DNA of 16,664 bases from Alphaproteobacteria bacterium (GCA_018895795.1 JAHINZ010000212.1:1-16664), one strand, 5' to 3'; positions 7,285 to 14,113 are shown, counted from the first letter of the stretch. A program made the numbers and translations. The notes: generated by a model not told the origin, from the letters alone.

Positions 7285-7298
7285 TTGCGCCAGATCAA
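7285..7298 (+). promoter_or_regulatory. FNR/FixK-type binding site upstream of the truncated haemoglobin
   Basis: TTGCG-CCAG-ATCAA matches the TTGAT-N4-ATCAA pattern of FNR/FixK/FnrL regulators, with a perfect right half and TTG conserved in the left. Its centre at 7291.5 would place a class II start (-41.5) near 7333, leaving about 19 bases before the globin ATG at 7352. That geometry and an oxygen-binding product make a real site plausible. The implied -10 region (about 7320-7326) is weak, as is common for activator-dependent promoters. Confidence 0.55.
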
Positions 7299-7351
7299 GG
7301 CGGCGCGGCGGGTGCTCATCGACTGAAGGGTCTCCGTCCAGCGAGGCCGTC

Positions 7352-7747
7352 ATGACCAGCAGCACCGTCAGCGCCGACACGCCTTTCGAGGTCTTGGGCG
7401 GCGGACCGGTCGTCCGCCGTCTGGTCGACGCCTTCTATGATCTGATGGACGCCGATCCCGCCTATGCCCGGCTGCGCGCCCTGCACGCGCCGGACCTGAC
7501 GGCGATGCGCGACTCGCTGACCGGCTTCCTGACCGGTTGGCTCGGCGGGCCGCGCGACTGGTTCGCGGCGCATCCGGGGGCTTGCATGATGTCGCTGCAC
7601 CGCGCCATGCCGATCGACGCCGCGCTCGCGGCGCAGTGGACGTCGGCGATGGGACGGGCTCTGGCGGCGACCGAAGCCGATCCCGAGCTTGTCGAGGCCC
7701 TGGGCGAGACCTTCGGCCGGATGGCCGGCGGCATGACGACGCGCTGA
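7352..7747 (+). CDS. Group II truncated haemoglobin (TrHb2/trHbO-like)
   Basis: The 131-residue product carries the marks of a 2-over-2 bacterial globin. It has Tyr29 in the B helix (AFYDLMD), the FLTGWLGGP segment (59-67) shared by group II proteins, the proximal haem ligand His83 in SLHRAMPID, and Trp96 at the G8 position (AAQWTSAM) that defines groups II and III. Such proteins bind oxygen or NO and are linked to NO detoxification, oxygen transfer or peroxide handling in the cytoplasm. Residues just before the proximal histidine (ACMMSL) differ from the more usual Arg-rich stretch, so ligand behaviour may differ. It stands alone, 78 bases after the hydrolase. A probable FNR/FixK box in that gap suggests induction under low oxygen. 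It converges on the minus-strand dehydrogenase gene. Confidence 0.9.
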   Translation: MTSSTVSADTPFEVLGGGPVVRRLVDAFYDLMDADPAYARLRALHAPDLTAMRDSLTGFLTGWLGGPRDWFAAHPGACMMSLHRAMPIDAALAAQWTSAMGRALAATEADPELVEALGETFGRMAGGMTTR

Positions 7748-7753
7748 GGGCGG

Positions 7754-7763
7754 CGTCTAGACG
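7754..7763. repeat. Perfect 10-bp CTAG-centred palindrome between convergent genes
   Basis: CGTCTAGACG fills much of the 24-base gap between the globin stop and the dehydrogenase stop. With no loop it would not form a good RNA hairpin. It may mark a protein binding site or be chance. CTAG is generally rare in bacterial genomes. Confidence 0.3.
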
Positions 7764-7771
7764 GCGGCGCT

Positions 7772-8758
7772 CTACAGCATCGACGGGATCACCCGGTCCG
7801 GCGGGCGGTGGCCGTCCATGAAGGTCTTGACGTTGACGATGACCTTCTCGCCCATGTCGATCCGGCCCTCGACCGTGGCCGAGCCCATATGGGGCAGCAG
7901 CACCACATTGGGCAGTTTCAGCAGCTTGGGATTGATCGCCGGCTCGTGCTCATAGACGTCCAGGCCGGCGCCCGCGATGTCGCCGCGGGCCAGCATGTTG
8001 GCCAAGGCCCCTTCGTCGATGACCTCGCCGCGGGCGGTGTTGACGATGATGGCGTGCGGCCGCAGCAGCTTCAGTCGGCGGGCCGACAGCAGGTGATAGG
8101 TGGCCGGGGTGTGCGGGCAGTTGACCGAGACGAAGTCCATCCGGGCCAGCATCTGGTCCAGGCTTTCCCAATAGGTGCAGCCCAGTTCCTCGGCGATGCG
8201 CGGACTGACCGGCTTGCGGTTGTGATAGTGCACCTGCATGCCGAACGCCTTGGCGCGGCGGGCCACGGCCTGGCCGATCCGGCCCATGCCGATGATGCCC
8301 AGGCGCTTGCCCCAGAGGCGGCGACCCAGCATCCAGGTCGGCGACCAGCCATGGAAGCCGCCGCTCTTGACCACTTCGGCGCCTTCGACGATGCGGCGCG
8401 AGGCGGCCATGATCAGGGTCATGGTCAGGTCGGCGGTGTCCTCGGTGAGCACGCCGGGAGTGTTGGTGACGATGATGCCGCGCGCATTGGCGGTGGCGAC
8501 GTCGATATTGTCGACCCCGGCCCCGAAATTGGCGATCAGCTTGAGCCGATCGCCGGATCGCGACAGAAGGCGCGAGTCGATGCGGTCGGTGATCGTCGGC
8601 ACCAGCACGTCGCAACGGCTCATGGCGTCCGCCAGTTCATCCGCCGTCAACGGTTTATCGGTGACGTTGAGTTCGGTGTCGAATAGCTCGCACATCCGCG
8701 TCTCCACCGGATCGGGGAGTTTGCGAGTGACGATGACTTTGAGCTTGCGGGCTGCCAT
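7772..8758 (-). CDS. D-2-hydroxyacid dehydrogenase, glyoxylate/hydroxypyruvate reductase type
   Basis: The 328-residue enzyme has the full D-isomer-specific 2-hydroxyacid dehydrogenase layout. The nucleotide loop is GMGRIG (157-162). The catalytic residues are Arg243 in NTARGEVIDEG, Glu272 in DVYEHEP and His290 in LLPHMGSA. ANFGAGVDNID (77-87) and NTPGVLTEDTAD (99-110) are typical of glyoxylate reductases. After the second strand the sequence is HNRKPV, with no acidic residue to bind the NAD ribose. The Arg/Lys there points to NADPH. The likely job is reduction of glyoxylate or hydroxypyruvate to glycolate or glycerate. The start MAARKLKVIV is taken from family resemblance; GAGAGAG lies about 15 bases upstream, too far for a good binding site. 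A longer reading would overlap the divergent SH3-domain gene. Confidence 0.9.
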   Translation of the reverse strand: MAARKLKVIVTRKLPDPVETRMCELFDTELNVTDKPLTADELADAMSRCDVLVPTITDRIDSRLLSRSGDRLKLIANFGAGVDNIDVATANARGIIVTNTPGVLTEDTADLTMTLIMAASRRIVEGAEVVKSGGFHGWSPTWMLGRRLWGKRLGIIGMGRIGQAVARRAKAFGMQVHYHNRKPVSPRIAEELGCTYWESLDQMLARMDFVSVNCPHTPATYHLLSARRLKLLRPHAIIVNTARGEVIDEGALANMLARGDIAGAGLDVYEHEPAINPKLLKLPNVVLLPHMGSATVEGRIDMGEKVIVNVKTFMDGHRPPDRVIPSML

Positions 8759-8763
8759 GGGCG

Positions 8764-8797
8764 GTTTGAAAAGCTCTCTCTGACGGGCGTTTGAAAA
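8764..8797. repeat. Direct repeat GTTTGAAAA (two copies) in a divergent promoter region
   Basis: GTTTGAAAA occurs at 8764-8772 and 8789-8797, 25 bases apart start to start. Both copies lie in the 73-base gap between the divergent dehydrogenase and SH3-domain genes. They are AT-rich islands in a GC-rich stretch and would fall in the leader of the dehydrogenase mRNA or flank its start. A regulator site is possible. Confidence 0.4.
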
Positions 8798-8799
8798 CC

Positions 8800-8826
8800 T
8801 GTAGCAAAGGGGCCCGGTCGGGCCAA
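8800..8826 (-). promoter_or_regulatory. Possible promoter for the hydroxyacid dehydrogenase
   Basis: On the minus strand GCTACA (plus 8800-8805) fits a GCTANA -10 element. Fifteen bases upstream is TTGGCC (plus 8821-8826), an imperfect and slightly close -35. The palindrome GGCCCG-gt-CGGGCC (8811-8824) lies between and partly within these elements and could be an operator. Confidence 0.3.
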
Positions 8827-8831
8827 GCAAC

Positions 8832-9356
8832 ATGCCGTCGAATTGTAAACATCGTTCGTTTGGGGCCCTGGCCGGAGCAACCCTGATGGGTTTGGCCTCC
8901 CAGGCGGGCGCCGCCGATCCGCCGCGCCTCACCCCGTCGGGTCTGGACGTGCCGCGCTACGTCTCGCTGAAGTACGAAACCGTCAATGCGCGCAACGGCC
9001 CCGACGAGTCCCACAGACTGCTGTGGGTGTATCGCGCCAAGGGCCTGCCGGTGCAGGTGGTGGCTGAAACCCGCGAATGGCGGCGCATCTGCGACCCTGA
9101 GGGCGGTCTGGCCTGGGTGCATCGGCGCACCACCGACGGCCATCGCACCGCCATGCGCACCCAGCCCACGCCGCTGGCCCTGCTGGCCAGCCCCAAGCCG
9201 GGGGCGAAGATCAATGCCTGGCTGCGCGGTCGATCCACCGCCAATCTCGACAAATGCGAGAAGGGCTGGTGCCGGCTGAAGGCCGACGGCGCGCACGGCT
9301 GGGCGCGTGAAAGCGAGATCTGGGGCGCCTCTTCCCAGGTGCAATGCAAATCCTAG
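8832..9356 (+). CDS. Exported protein with two bacterial SH3-like domains
   Basis: This 174-residue product has a likely signal peptide with cleavage near AGAAD (residues 25-29). Two SH3-like domains follow, about 41-100 and 107-163. The first contains YVSLKYETVNARNGP and the LLWVYRAKGLPVQVV ... EWRRICD ... AWVH pattern. This is characteristic of the alphaproteobacterial SH3-like family often called SH3_4. The second half repeats the layout (PLALLASPKPGAKI ... CEKGWCRLKADGAHGW). Cys142 and Cys147 are close enough to form a disulfide in the periplasm. Such domains usually bind peptidoglycan or other envelope components, but no enzymatic part is present. It is divergent from the dehydrogenase and precedes fabA by 95 bases. 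The start lacks a strong ribosome binding site. Confidence 0.85.
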   Translation: MPSNCKHRSFGALAGATLMGLASQAGAADPPRLTPSGLDVPRYVSLKYETVNARNGPDESHRLLWVYRAKGLPVQVVAETREWRRICDPEGGLAWVHRRTTDGHRTAMRTQPTPLALLASPKPGAKINAWLRGRSTANLDKCEKGWCRLKADGAHGWARESEIWGASSQVQCKS

Positions 9357-9398
9357 AGACCGATCTCGGCCCCGGCGGCGCGTGGACCGTTCACGAGC

Positions 9399-9413
9399 GT
9401 TACCGAAAGTAAC
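9399..9413. promoter_or_regulatory. Candidate operator palindrome upstream of fabA
   Basis: GTTAC and GTAAC form perfect 5-base arms around cgaaa. The palindrome ends one base before the proposed -35 of the fabA promoter. That position suits an activator, or a repressor that blocks polymerase. I do not recognise the motif as a named regulator site. Confidence 0.4.
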
Positions 9414-9414
9414 A

Positions 9415-9442
9415 TTGAGGCGCGCCCCGCCGTCGTGCTAGG
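9415..9442 (+). promoter_or_regulatory. Promoter for fabA, giving a very short or no leader
   Basis: TTGAGG (9415-9420) and GCTAGG (9437-9442) are 16 bases apart and fit the housekeeping pattern TTGACG/GCTANAWC of Caulobacter relatives. Transcription would begin around 9449, within about three bases of the ATG at 9452. The mRNA may therefore be leaderless. AGGG at 9440-9443 could be a weak ribosome binding site only if an upstream promoter is used. Confidence 0.5.
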
Positions 9443-9451
9443 GCGTGACCC

Positions 9452-9967
9452 ATGCAACAGAGCTCCTTCACCTTCGACGAACTCCTGGCCTGTGGTCGGG
9501 GCGAACTGTTCGGCCCCGGCAACGCCCAGCTGCCCGTTCCGCCGATGCTGATGTTTGACCGCATCGTCCGCATCGAAAAAGACGGCGGCAAGCACGGCAA
9601 GGGTTATGTCGAGGCCGAATTCGACATCAATCCCGACCTCTGGTTCTTCGCCTGCCACTTCATCGGCGATCCGGTGATGCCCGGCTGTCTGGGCCTGGAC
9701 GCCATGTGGCAGCTGGTCGGCTTCTTCCTGGGCTGGTCGGACGCGCCCGGTCGCGGCCGCGCCCTGGGCGTCGGCGAGGTGAAATTCACCGGCCAGGTGA
9801 CGCCGGTCGTCAAGAAGGTGACCTACAAGATCGATCTGAAGCGCGTGATCATCCGCAAGCTGGTCATGGGTATCGCTGACGGCGTGATGGAAGCCGACGG
9901 CGTACCCATCTATGAGGCCAAGGACTTGAAGGTCGGCCTGTTCACCGCGGAACAAATGGCGTCGTGA
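9452..9967 (+). CDS. fabA: 3-hydroxydecanoyl-ACP dehydratase/isomerase FabA
   Basis: FabA dehydrates 3-hydroxydecanoyl-ACP to trans-2-decenoyl-ACP and isomerises it to the cis-3 form. This is the branch point for unsaturated fatty acids made without oxygen. The 171-residue length is typical. The active-site pair is present: His69 in ACHFIGDPVMPG and Asp83 in CLGLDAMWQL, matching the His/Asp dyad of E. coli FabA. The N-terminus FTFDELLACGRGELFGPGNAQLP is also family-typical. It is followed by fabB after 67 bases holding a stem-loop, and the pair forms the usual fabAB unit. A candidate promoter lies so close that the message may be leaderless. Confidence 0.97.
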   Translation: MQQSSFTFDELLACGRGELFGPGNAQLPVPPMLMFDRIVRIEKDGGKHGKGYVEAEFDINPDLWFFACHFIGDPVMPGCLGLDAMWQLVGFFLGWSDAPGRGRALGVGEVKFTGQVTPVVKKVTYKIDLKRVIIRKLVMGIADGVMEADGVPIYEAKDLKVGLFTAEQMAS

Positions 9968-10011
9968 TCCACACGTAGGGTCGACCATTGAAGAGTCGAT
10001 CCCTGTGGATC
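9966..10011 (+). promoter_or_regulatory. Stem-loop between fabA and fabB
   Basis: GATCCACA (9966-9973) pairs perfectly with TGTGGATC (10004-10011). Inside, GGGTCGAC (9978-9985) pairs with GTCGATCCC (9995-10003) with one bulged T, leaving a nine-base loop cattgaaga. The stem begins within the fabA stop codon. It ends about 12 bases before the strong AGAGGAAG ribosome binding site of fabB (10023-10030). No T-run follows, so it is more likely an mRNA processing or stability element, or a leaky terminator, than a full terminator. Confidence 0.65.
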
Positions 10012-10034
10012 CGGGGAGATGAAGAGGAAGTGTC

Positions 10035-11249
10035 ATGCGTCGCGTCGTCGTAACTGGACTGGGTATTGTCTCGTCCATCGGCAACACCGCCAGCGAGGTC
10101 CTCGCCTCGTTGCGCGAAGCCAAATCCGGCGTGGTCGCCGCGCCGGACTATGCCGAGCTGGGTTTCCGTTGCCAGGTTCACGCCACGGTCAAGCTCGACT
10201 CCTGGGAGGCCCTGGTCGATCGTCGCGCCGCGCGCTTCCTGGCGCCCGGCACGGCCTACGCCCACATCGCCATGGAACAGGCGATCGCGGATTCGGGTCT
10301 TGAAGAGTCCGAAATTTCCAACGAGCGCACCGGCCTGATCGTCGGCTCGGGCGGCCCGTCCACCCGGGTGATCGTCGAGGCCGCCGCCACGACCCGGGAA
10401 AAGGGTCCCAAGCGGATCGGCCCGTTCGCGGTGCCCAAGGCCATGAGCTCAGGCCCGTCGGCCGTGTTGTCGACCTGGTTCAAGATCCGCGGGATCAACT
10501 ATTCGATCAGCTCGGCCTGCGCGACCAGCGCCCACTGCATCGGCGCGGGCGCCGAGCAGATCCAGATGGGCAAGCAGGACATCATGTTCGCCGGCGGCTG
10601 CGAGGAGCTGGACTGGACCCTGTCGAACCTGTTCGACGCCATGGGCGCCATGAGCAGCAACTTCAACGACCGGCCGGCCGTGGCCAGCCGCGCCTATGAC
10701 AAGGACCGCGACGGCTTCGTGATCGCCGGCGGGGCCGGGATCGTGGTGCTGGAAGAATACGAGCACGCCAAGGCGCGCGGGGCCAAGATCTATGGCGAGA
10801 TCGTCGGCTACGCCGCCAATTCCGACGGCTTCGACATGGTCGCGCCGTCGGGCGAGGGCGCGGCCCGCTGCATGAAGCTGGCCATGGACCAGGCCGGTGG
10901 CCGGACCATCGACTATCTGAACCCGCACGGCACCTCGACGCCGGTCGGCGACAGCAAGGAGATGGGCGCGGTGCGCACGGTGTTCGGCGACAAGGCTCCG
11001 TTGATCTCCTCGACCAAGTCGCTGACCGGGCACAGTCTGGGCGCGGCCGGGGCGCAGGAGGCGATCTATTCGATCCTGATGCTGGGCGCCGATTTCGCCG
11101 CCAAGAGCGCCAATATCGACAACCTCGACCCCGAATTCGCCGACCTGCCGATCCTGCTGGAGCGCGCCGACCGCGAACTGACCACGGTGATGTCCAACAG
11201 CTTCGGCTTTGGCGGCACCAACGGCACGTTGATCCTCAGCAAGGTCTGA
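10035..11249 (+). CDS. fabB: 3-oxoacyl-ACP synthase I FabB
   Basis: FabB condenses malonyl-ACP with acyl-ACP, including the cis-3-decenoyl-ACP made by FabA, and so elongates unsaturated chains. The 404 residues show the thiolase fold and complete catalytic triad: Cys162 in SSACATSAH, His298 in PHGTSTPVGD and His333 in TGHSLGAAGA. The C-terminal NSFGFGGTNGTL loop is also present. The position next to fabA and overall resemblance to KAS I (FabB) rather than FabF support the name. The ribosome binding site AGAGGAAG is strong, which may make fabB translation independent of fabA. The glycosyltransferase gene begins 28 bases downstream. Confidence 0.96.
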   Translation: MRRVVVTGLGIVSSIGNTASEVLASLREAKSGVVAAPDYAELGFRCQVHATVKLDSWEALVDRRAARFLAPGTAYAHIAMEQAIADSGLEESEISNERTGLIVGSGGPSTRVIVEAAATTREKGPKRIGPFAVPKAMSSGPSAVLSTWFKIRGINYSISSACATSAHCIGAGAEQIQMGKQDIMFAGGCEELDWTLSNLFDAMGAMSSNFNDRPAVASRAYDKDRDGFVIAGGAGIVVLEEYEHAKARGAKIYGEIVGYAANSDGFDMVAPSGEGAARCMKLAMDQAGGRTIDYLNPHGTSTPVGDSKEMGAVRTVFGDKAPLISSTKSLTGHSLGAAGAQEAIYSILMLGADFAAKSANIDNLDPEFADLPILLERADRELTTVMSNSFGFGGTNGTLILSKV

Positions 11250-11277
11250 CGGCCGGCGGGGCGCTCCGGAGCCTCGG

Positions 11278-13230
11278 ATGACCGCGCGCCACGCCTACGA
11301 CCTGTTCCGCGCCGGCCGCGCCGCCGAGGCGGCCGAGCTGTGCCAAGGCTTGGTCCGCGACCAGCCGACCTCGATCGAGGCCTGGCACCTGCTTGGCGCG
11401 GCGCGGCTGTCGCTGGGCCAGACCGAGGACGCCCTGATCGCCCTGGACCGGGCGCTGGGCCTGGATCCGATCCGTCCGGGGGTTCTGTCGGCCCGCGCCG
11501 CGGCCCTGGTCGCCTTGGGTCGCGACGATGACGCCCTGAGCGCCTGCGACGCCGCCCTGGCGCGTGATCCCGACAATCTCGTGGTGTTGAACGCCAAGGG
11601 GGTGGCCCTGCGCCGCCTGGGGCGGCCCGACAAGGCCCTGGAGTGCTATCAGGAGGCCCTGGTGCTCTCGCCCGGCTTTCCCGACGTCCTGTGTAATCTG
11701 GGCGCCGCCCTGTCGGACCTGGGCCGGTTTGATCAGGCCCTGGCGGCCCACGACCGGGCTATCCAGGCCGCGCCGCGCGAGCCTCGCGCCCTGGCCAACC
11801 GCGCCGCCCTGCTGTCGCTGCTGGGTCGTTCCGCCGAGGCGGCCGTGGACCTGGAGGCGGTGGTCGCCCTGGACCCCCGCTATCCGCGCGCCCTGGGTGA
11901 CCTGCTCCATGCCCGCCGCCAGACCTGCGACTGGCGCGACGATGACGCCCTGCGCGGCCTGGTGCGGGCCGAGATCGCGGCGGGACGGCCGGCCATCAGC
12001 CCCTTCGCGGCCCTGGCGGCGTTCGACGACCCCGCCCTGCACAAGGCTTGCGCCGGGCTCGCCGCGCCGCGGAGCGGTCCGGAACCGGTCTGGCCCGCGC
12101 GGCCCGCCGGCGACCGCCTCCGTGTCGCCTATCTGTCGGCCGACCTGCACGATCACGCCACGGCGCGGCTGCTGGCCGGGGTCCTGGAGGCGCATGACCG
12201 GGCGCGGTTCGAGATCATCGCCCTGTCCTATGGGCCCGAGCTTGGCGGCCCGCTGCGCGACCGGCTGAACGCGGCGTTCGAGCGTCGGATCGACGTGCGG
12301 CGGATGTCCGACAGCGCCGTCGCGGCCCTGGCGCGATCGATGGGCGTCGACATCGCGGTGGACCTGAAAGGCTACACCCAGGACGGCCGGCCCGGGATCC
12401 TGGCCCATCGCGCCGCGCCGGTTCAGATCAGCTGGTTGGGCTATCCTGGAACCCTGGCCGCGGCCTACGGTGACTACATCCTCGCCGATCCGGTGGTCCT
12501 GCCGCCAGGGAGCGAGCGAGACTATGCCGAGGCGGTGATCCGGCTGCCGCTCTATCAGCCCAATGACAGCCTGAGGTCGACGCCGGACGCGCCGACCCGC
12601 GCGGCGGCGGGTCTGCCCCCCAACGGCTTCGTGTTCGGTTGTCTGAACAATCCGGGCAAGATCACACCGCAGGTCTTCGCGGTCTGGATGAGCGTGCTGC
12701 GCGCCGCCCCGGCCGGCGTTCTGTGGCTCTATGCGGGCGCGCCCGGCGTCGAGACCCACCTGCGCGCCGAGGCTGTCCGGGCGGGGATCGCCGTCGACCG
12801 CCTGGTGTTCGCCGCGCCCGCGCCGCACGACCAGCATCTGGCGCGCCAGACCCTGATCGACCTGGCGCTCGACACCTGGCCCTACGGCGCCCACACCACC
12901 GCCAGCGACGCCTTGCGCAGGGGGGTTCCACTGCTGACCCTGCCGGGCGAGAGCTTCGCCAGCCGGGTGGGGGCTAGCCTGCTGACGGCGCTGGGCCTGT
13001 CGGATCTGATTGCCGCTGATCAACAGGCGTATGTCGCGATCGCCGCGCGCCTGGCCGGTGACATTGCGGCGCTCAACGCGGTCAAGGCCCGGTTGGAAAA
13101 GGCGTTGCGCGCTTCGCCGGTGTTTAACCCACCAGCCTTTGCCCGCCGCCTGGAAGCCGCGTTCGACACCGTTCACGCACGCCGTCTGGCCGGCTTGCCG
13201 CCGTTGTCGTTCGACGTCGATCCCGCCTGA
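11278..13230 (+). CDS. TPR-repeat glycosyltransferase of the SPINDLY/O-GlcNAc-transferase family
   Basis: The 650-residue protein has five or six tetratricopeptide repeats (about 1-200). A short linker with the family CDWRD motif follows. The C-terminal GT41-type catalytic region (about 280-630) contains RVAYLSADLHDHA with His293, DLKGYTQD (362-369) and ISWLGYPGT. CLNNPGKITP has Lys461 in the position that contacts the nucleotide sugar in OGTs, and LDTWPYGAHTTASDAL (531-546) is the donor-binding stretch. Such enzymes add a sugar to Ser/Thr of proteins gripped by the TPR superhelix. In Caulobacter a relative, FlmG, modifies flagellin. No flagellin or sugar-biosynthesis gene is nearby. GGAG lies 6 bases before the start and only 28 bases separate it from fabB, so cotranscription with fabAB is likely. 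Target and donor sugar are unknown. Confidence 0.88.
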   Translation: MTARHAYDLFRAGRAAEAAELCQGLVRDQPTSIEAWHLLGAARLSLGQTEDALIALDRALGLDPIRPGVLSARAAALVALGRDDDALSACDAALARDPDNLVVLNAKGVALRRLGRPDKALECYQEALVLSPGFPDVLCNLGAALSDLGRFDQALAAHDRAIQAAPREPRALANRAALLSLLGRSAEAAVDLEAVVALDPRYPRALGDLLHARRQTCDWRDDDALRGLVRAEIAAGRPAISPFAALAAFDDPALHKACAGLAAPRSGPEPVWPARPAGDRLRVAYLSADLHDHATARLLAGVLEAHDRARFEIIALSYGPELGGPLRDRLNAAFERRIDVRRMSDSAVAALARSMGVDIAVDLKGYTQDGRPGILAHRAAPVQISWLGYPGTLAAAYGDYILADPVVLPPGSERDYAEAVIRLPLYQPNDSLRSTPDAPTRAAAGLPPNGFVFGCLNNPGKITPQVFAVWMSVLRAAPAGVLWLYAGAPGVETHLRAEAVRAGIAVDRLVFAAPAPHDQHLARQTLIDLALDTWPYGAHTTASDALRRGVPLLTLPGESFASRVGASLLTALGLSDLIAADQQAYVAIAARLAGDIAALNAVKARLEKALRASPVFNPPAFARRLEAAFDTVHARRLAGLPPLSFDVDPA

Positions 13231-13255
13231 AGGGTTCCGCCGGACGGGCGCGCCT

Positions 13256-13265
13256 GCTAGCTAGC
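13256..13265. promoter_or_regulatory. CTAG-rich palindrome / possible -10 element upstream of fabI
   Basis: GCTAGCTAGC is a perfect 10-bp palindrome lying 27 bases before the fabI start. Each GCTAGC also fits a GCTANA-type -10, which would start transcription near 13268 and leave a 25-base leader with a good ribosome binding site. No convincing -35 is seen (GGTTCC or TTCCGC at 13233-13240 are poor). Confidence 0.3.
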
Positions 13266-13292
13266 GCACAAGGATTTCAGGAGAGCCAAGCC

Positions 13293-14108
13293 ATGGCCGA
13301 CGATTACGCATTCCCCAAGGGCGAGCTGATGCGGGGCAAGAAGGGCCTCGTCATGGGCGTGGCCAATCACAACTCCATCGCCTGGGGCATCGCCAGCCAG
13401 TTGGCCGCCCAGGGCGCCGAAATGATCTTTACCTATCAGGGCGAGGCCCTTGAGCGTCGCGTCCGGCCGCTGGCCGAGAGCATCGGCGTGACCACCCTCG
13501 TCCCGGCCGACGTCACCGACGACGCCTCGATGGACGCCGCCTTCGCGGCCATCGAAGAAAAGTTCGGCGCGATCGACTTCGTGGTCCACTCGGTGGCCTT
13601 CGCCAACAAGGACGAGCTGAAGGGCTCGTTCGTCGACAACACCACCCGCGAGGGTTTCCTGCTGGCCCTGAACATCTCGGCCTTCAGCTTCGTCGACGTG
13701 GCCAAGCGCGCCGCCAAGCTCATGCCCAATGGCGGCTCGTTGATCACCATGACCTATCTGGGGTCGGAGCGGACCATCCCCAACTACAACACCATGGGCG
13801 TGGCCAAGGCGGCGCTCGAGGCCTGCACCCGCTATATCGCCCGCGACCTGGGCCCCAAGGGCATTCGCTGCAACGCCATCTCGGCCGGCGCGATGCGCAC
13901 CCTGGCCCTGGCGGGCATCTCGGGCGGCCGGGGCATGATCGCCCAGGGCCGCGCGTTCAGCGCCATGAAGGAAGACACCTCGATGGAAGGCGTCGCGGGC
14001 TGCGCCCTGTGGCTGGCCTCGGACCTGGGCCGCTCGACCACCGGCGAAGTGGTCCACGTCGACGCCGGCTTCCACATGATGGGCATGCCCGACGAAGCGG
14101 AAGCCTGA
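13293..14108 (+). CDS. fabI: Enoyl-ACP reductase (NADH) FabI
   Basis: FabI reduces trans-2-enoyl-ACP, the last step of each elongation cycle. The 271-residue protein is an atypical short-chain dehydrogenase. Its cofactor loop is GVANHNSIAWG (22-32). The catalytic residues are Tyr155 in TYLG, then Tyr165 and Lys172 in the Y-x6-K motif YNTMGVAK. AISAGAMRTLA (195-205) is also typical. Aligned by eye with E. coli FabI, Gly93 is replaced by Ala102 and Phe203 by Gly212. Both are positions where substitutions lower triclosan sensitivity elsewhere. A strong AGGAGAG lies 7 bases before the start. It is 62 bases downstream of the glycosyltransferase gene and could be read from the fab operon or from its own promoter. 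It converges on tetR with 5 bases between stops. Confidence 0.96.
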   Translation: MADDYAFPKGELMRGKKGLVMGVANHNSIAWGIASQLAAQGAEMIFTYQGEALERRVRPLAESIGVTTLVPADVTDDASMDAAFAAIEEKFGAIDFVVHSVAFANKDELKGSFVDNTTREGFLLALNISAFSFVDVAKRAAKLMPNGGSLITMTYLGSERTIPNYNTMGVAKAALEACTRYIARDLGPKGIRCNAISAGAMRTLALAGISGGRGMIAQGRAFSAMKEDTSMEGVAGCALWLASDLGRSTTGEVVHVDAGFHMMGMPDEAEA

Positions 14109-14113
14109 GCCCC

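Noticed and set aside
11236..13176. A 646-codon open frame opposite the glycosyltransferase gene
   Set aside because: It mirrors a gene with clear TPR and GT41 motifs; the antisense translation is Arg/Gln/Gly-rich low complexity.
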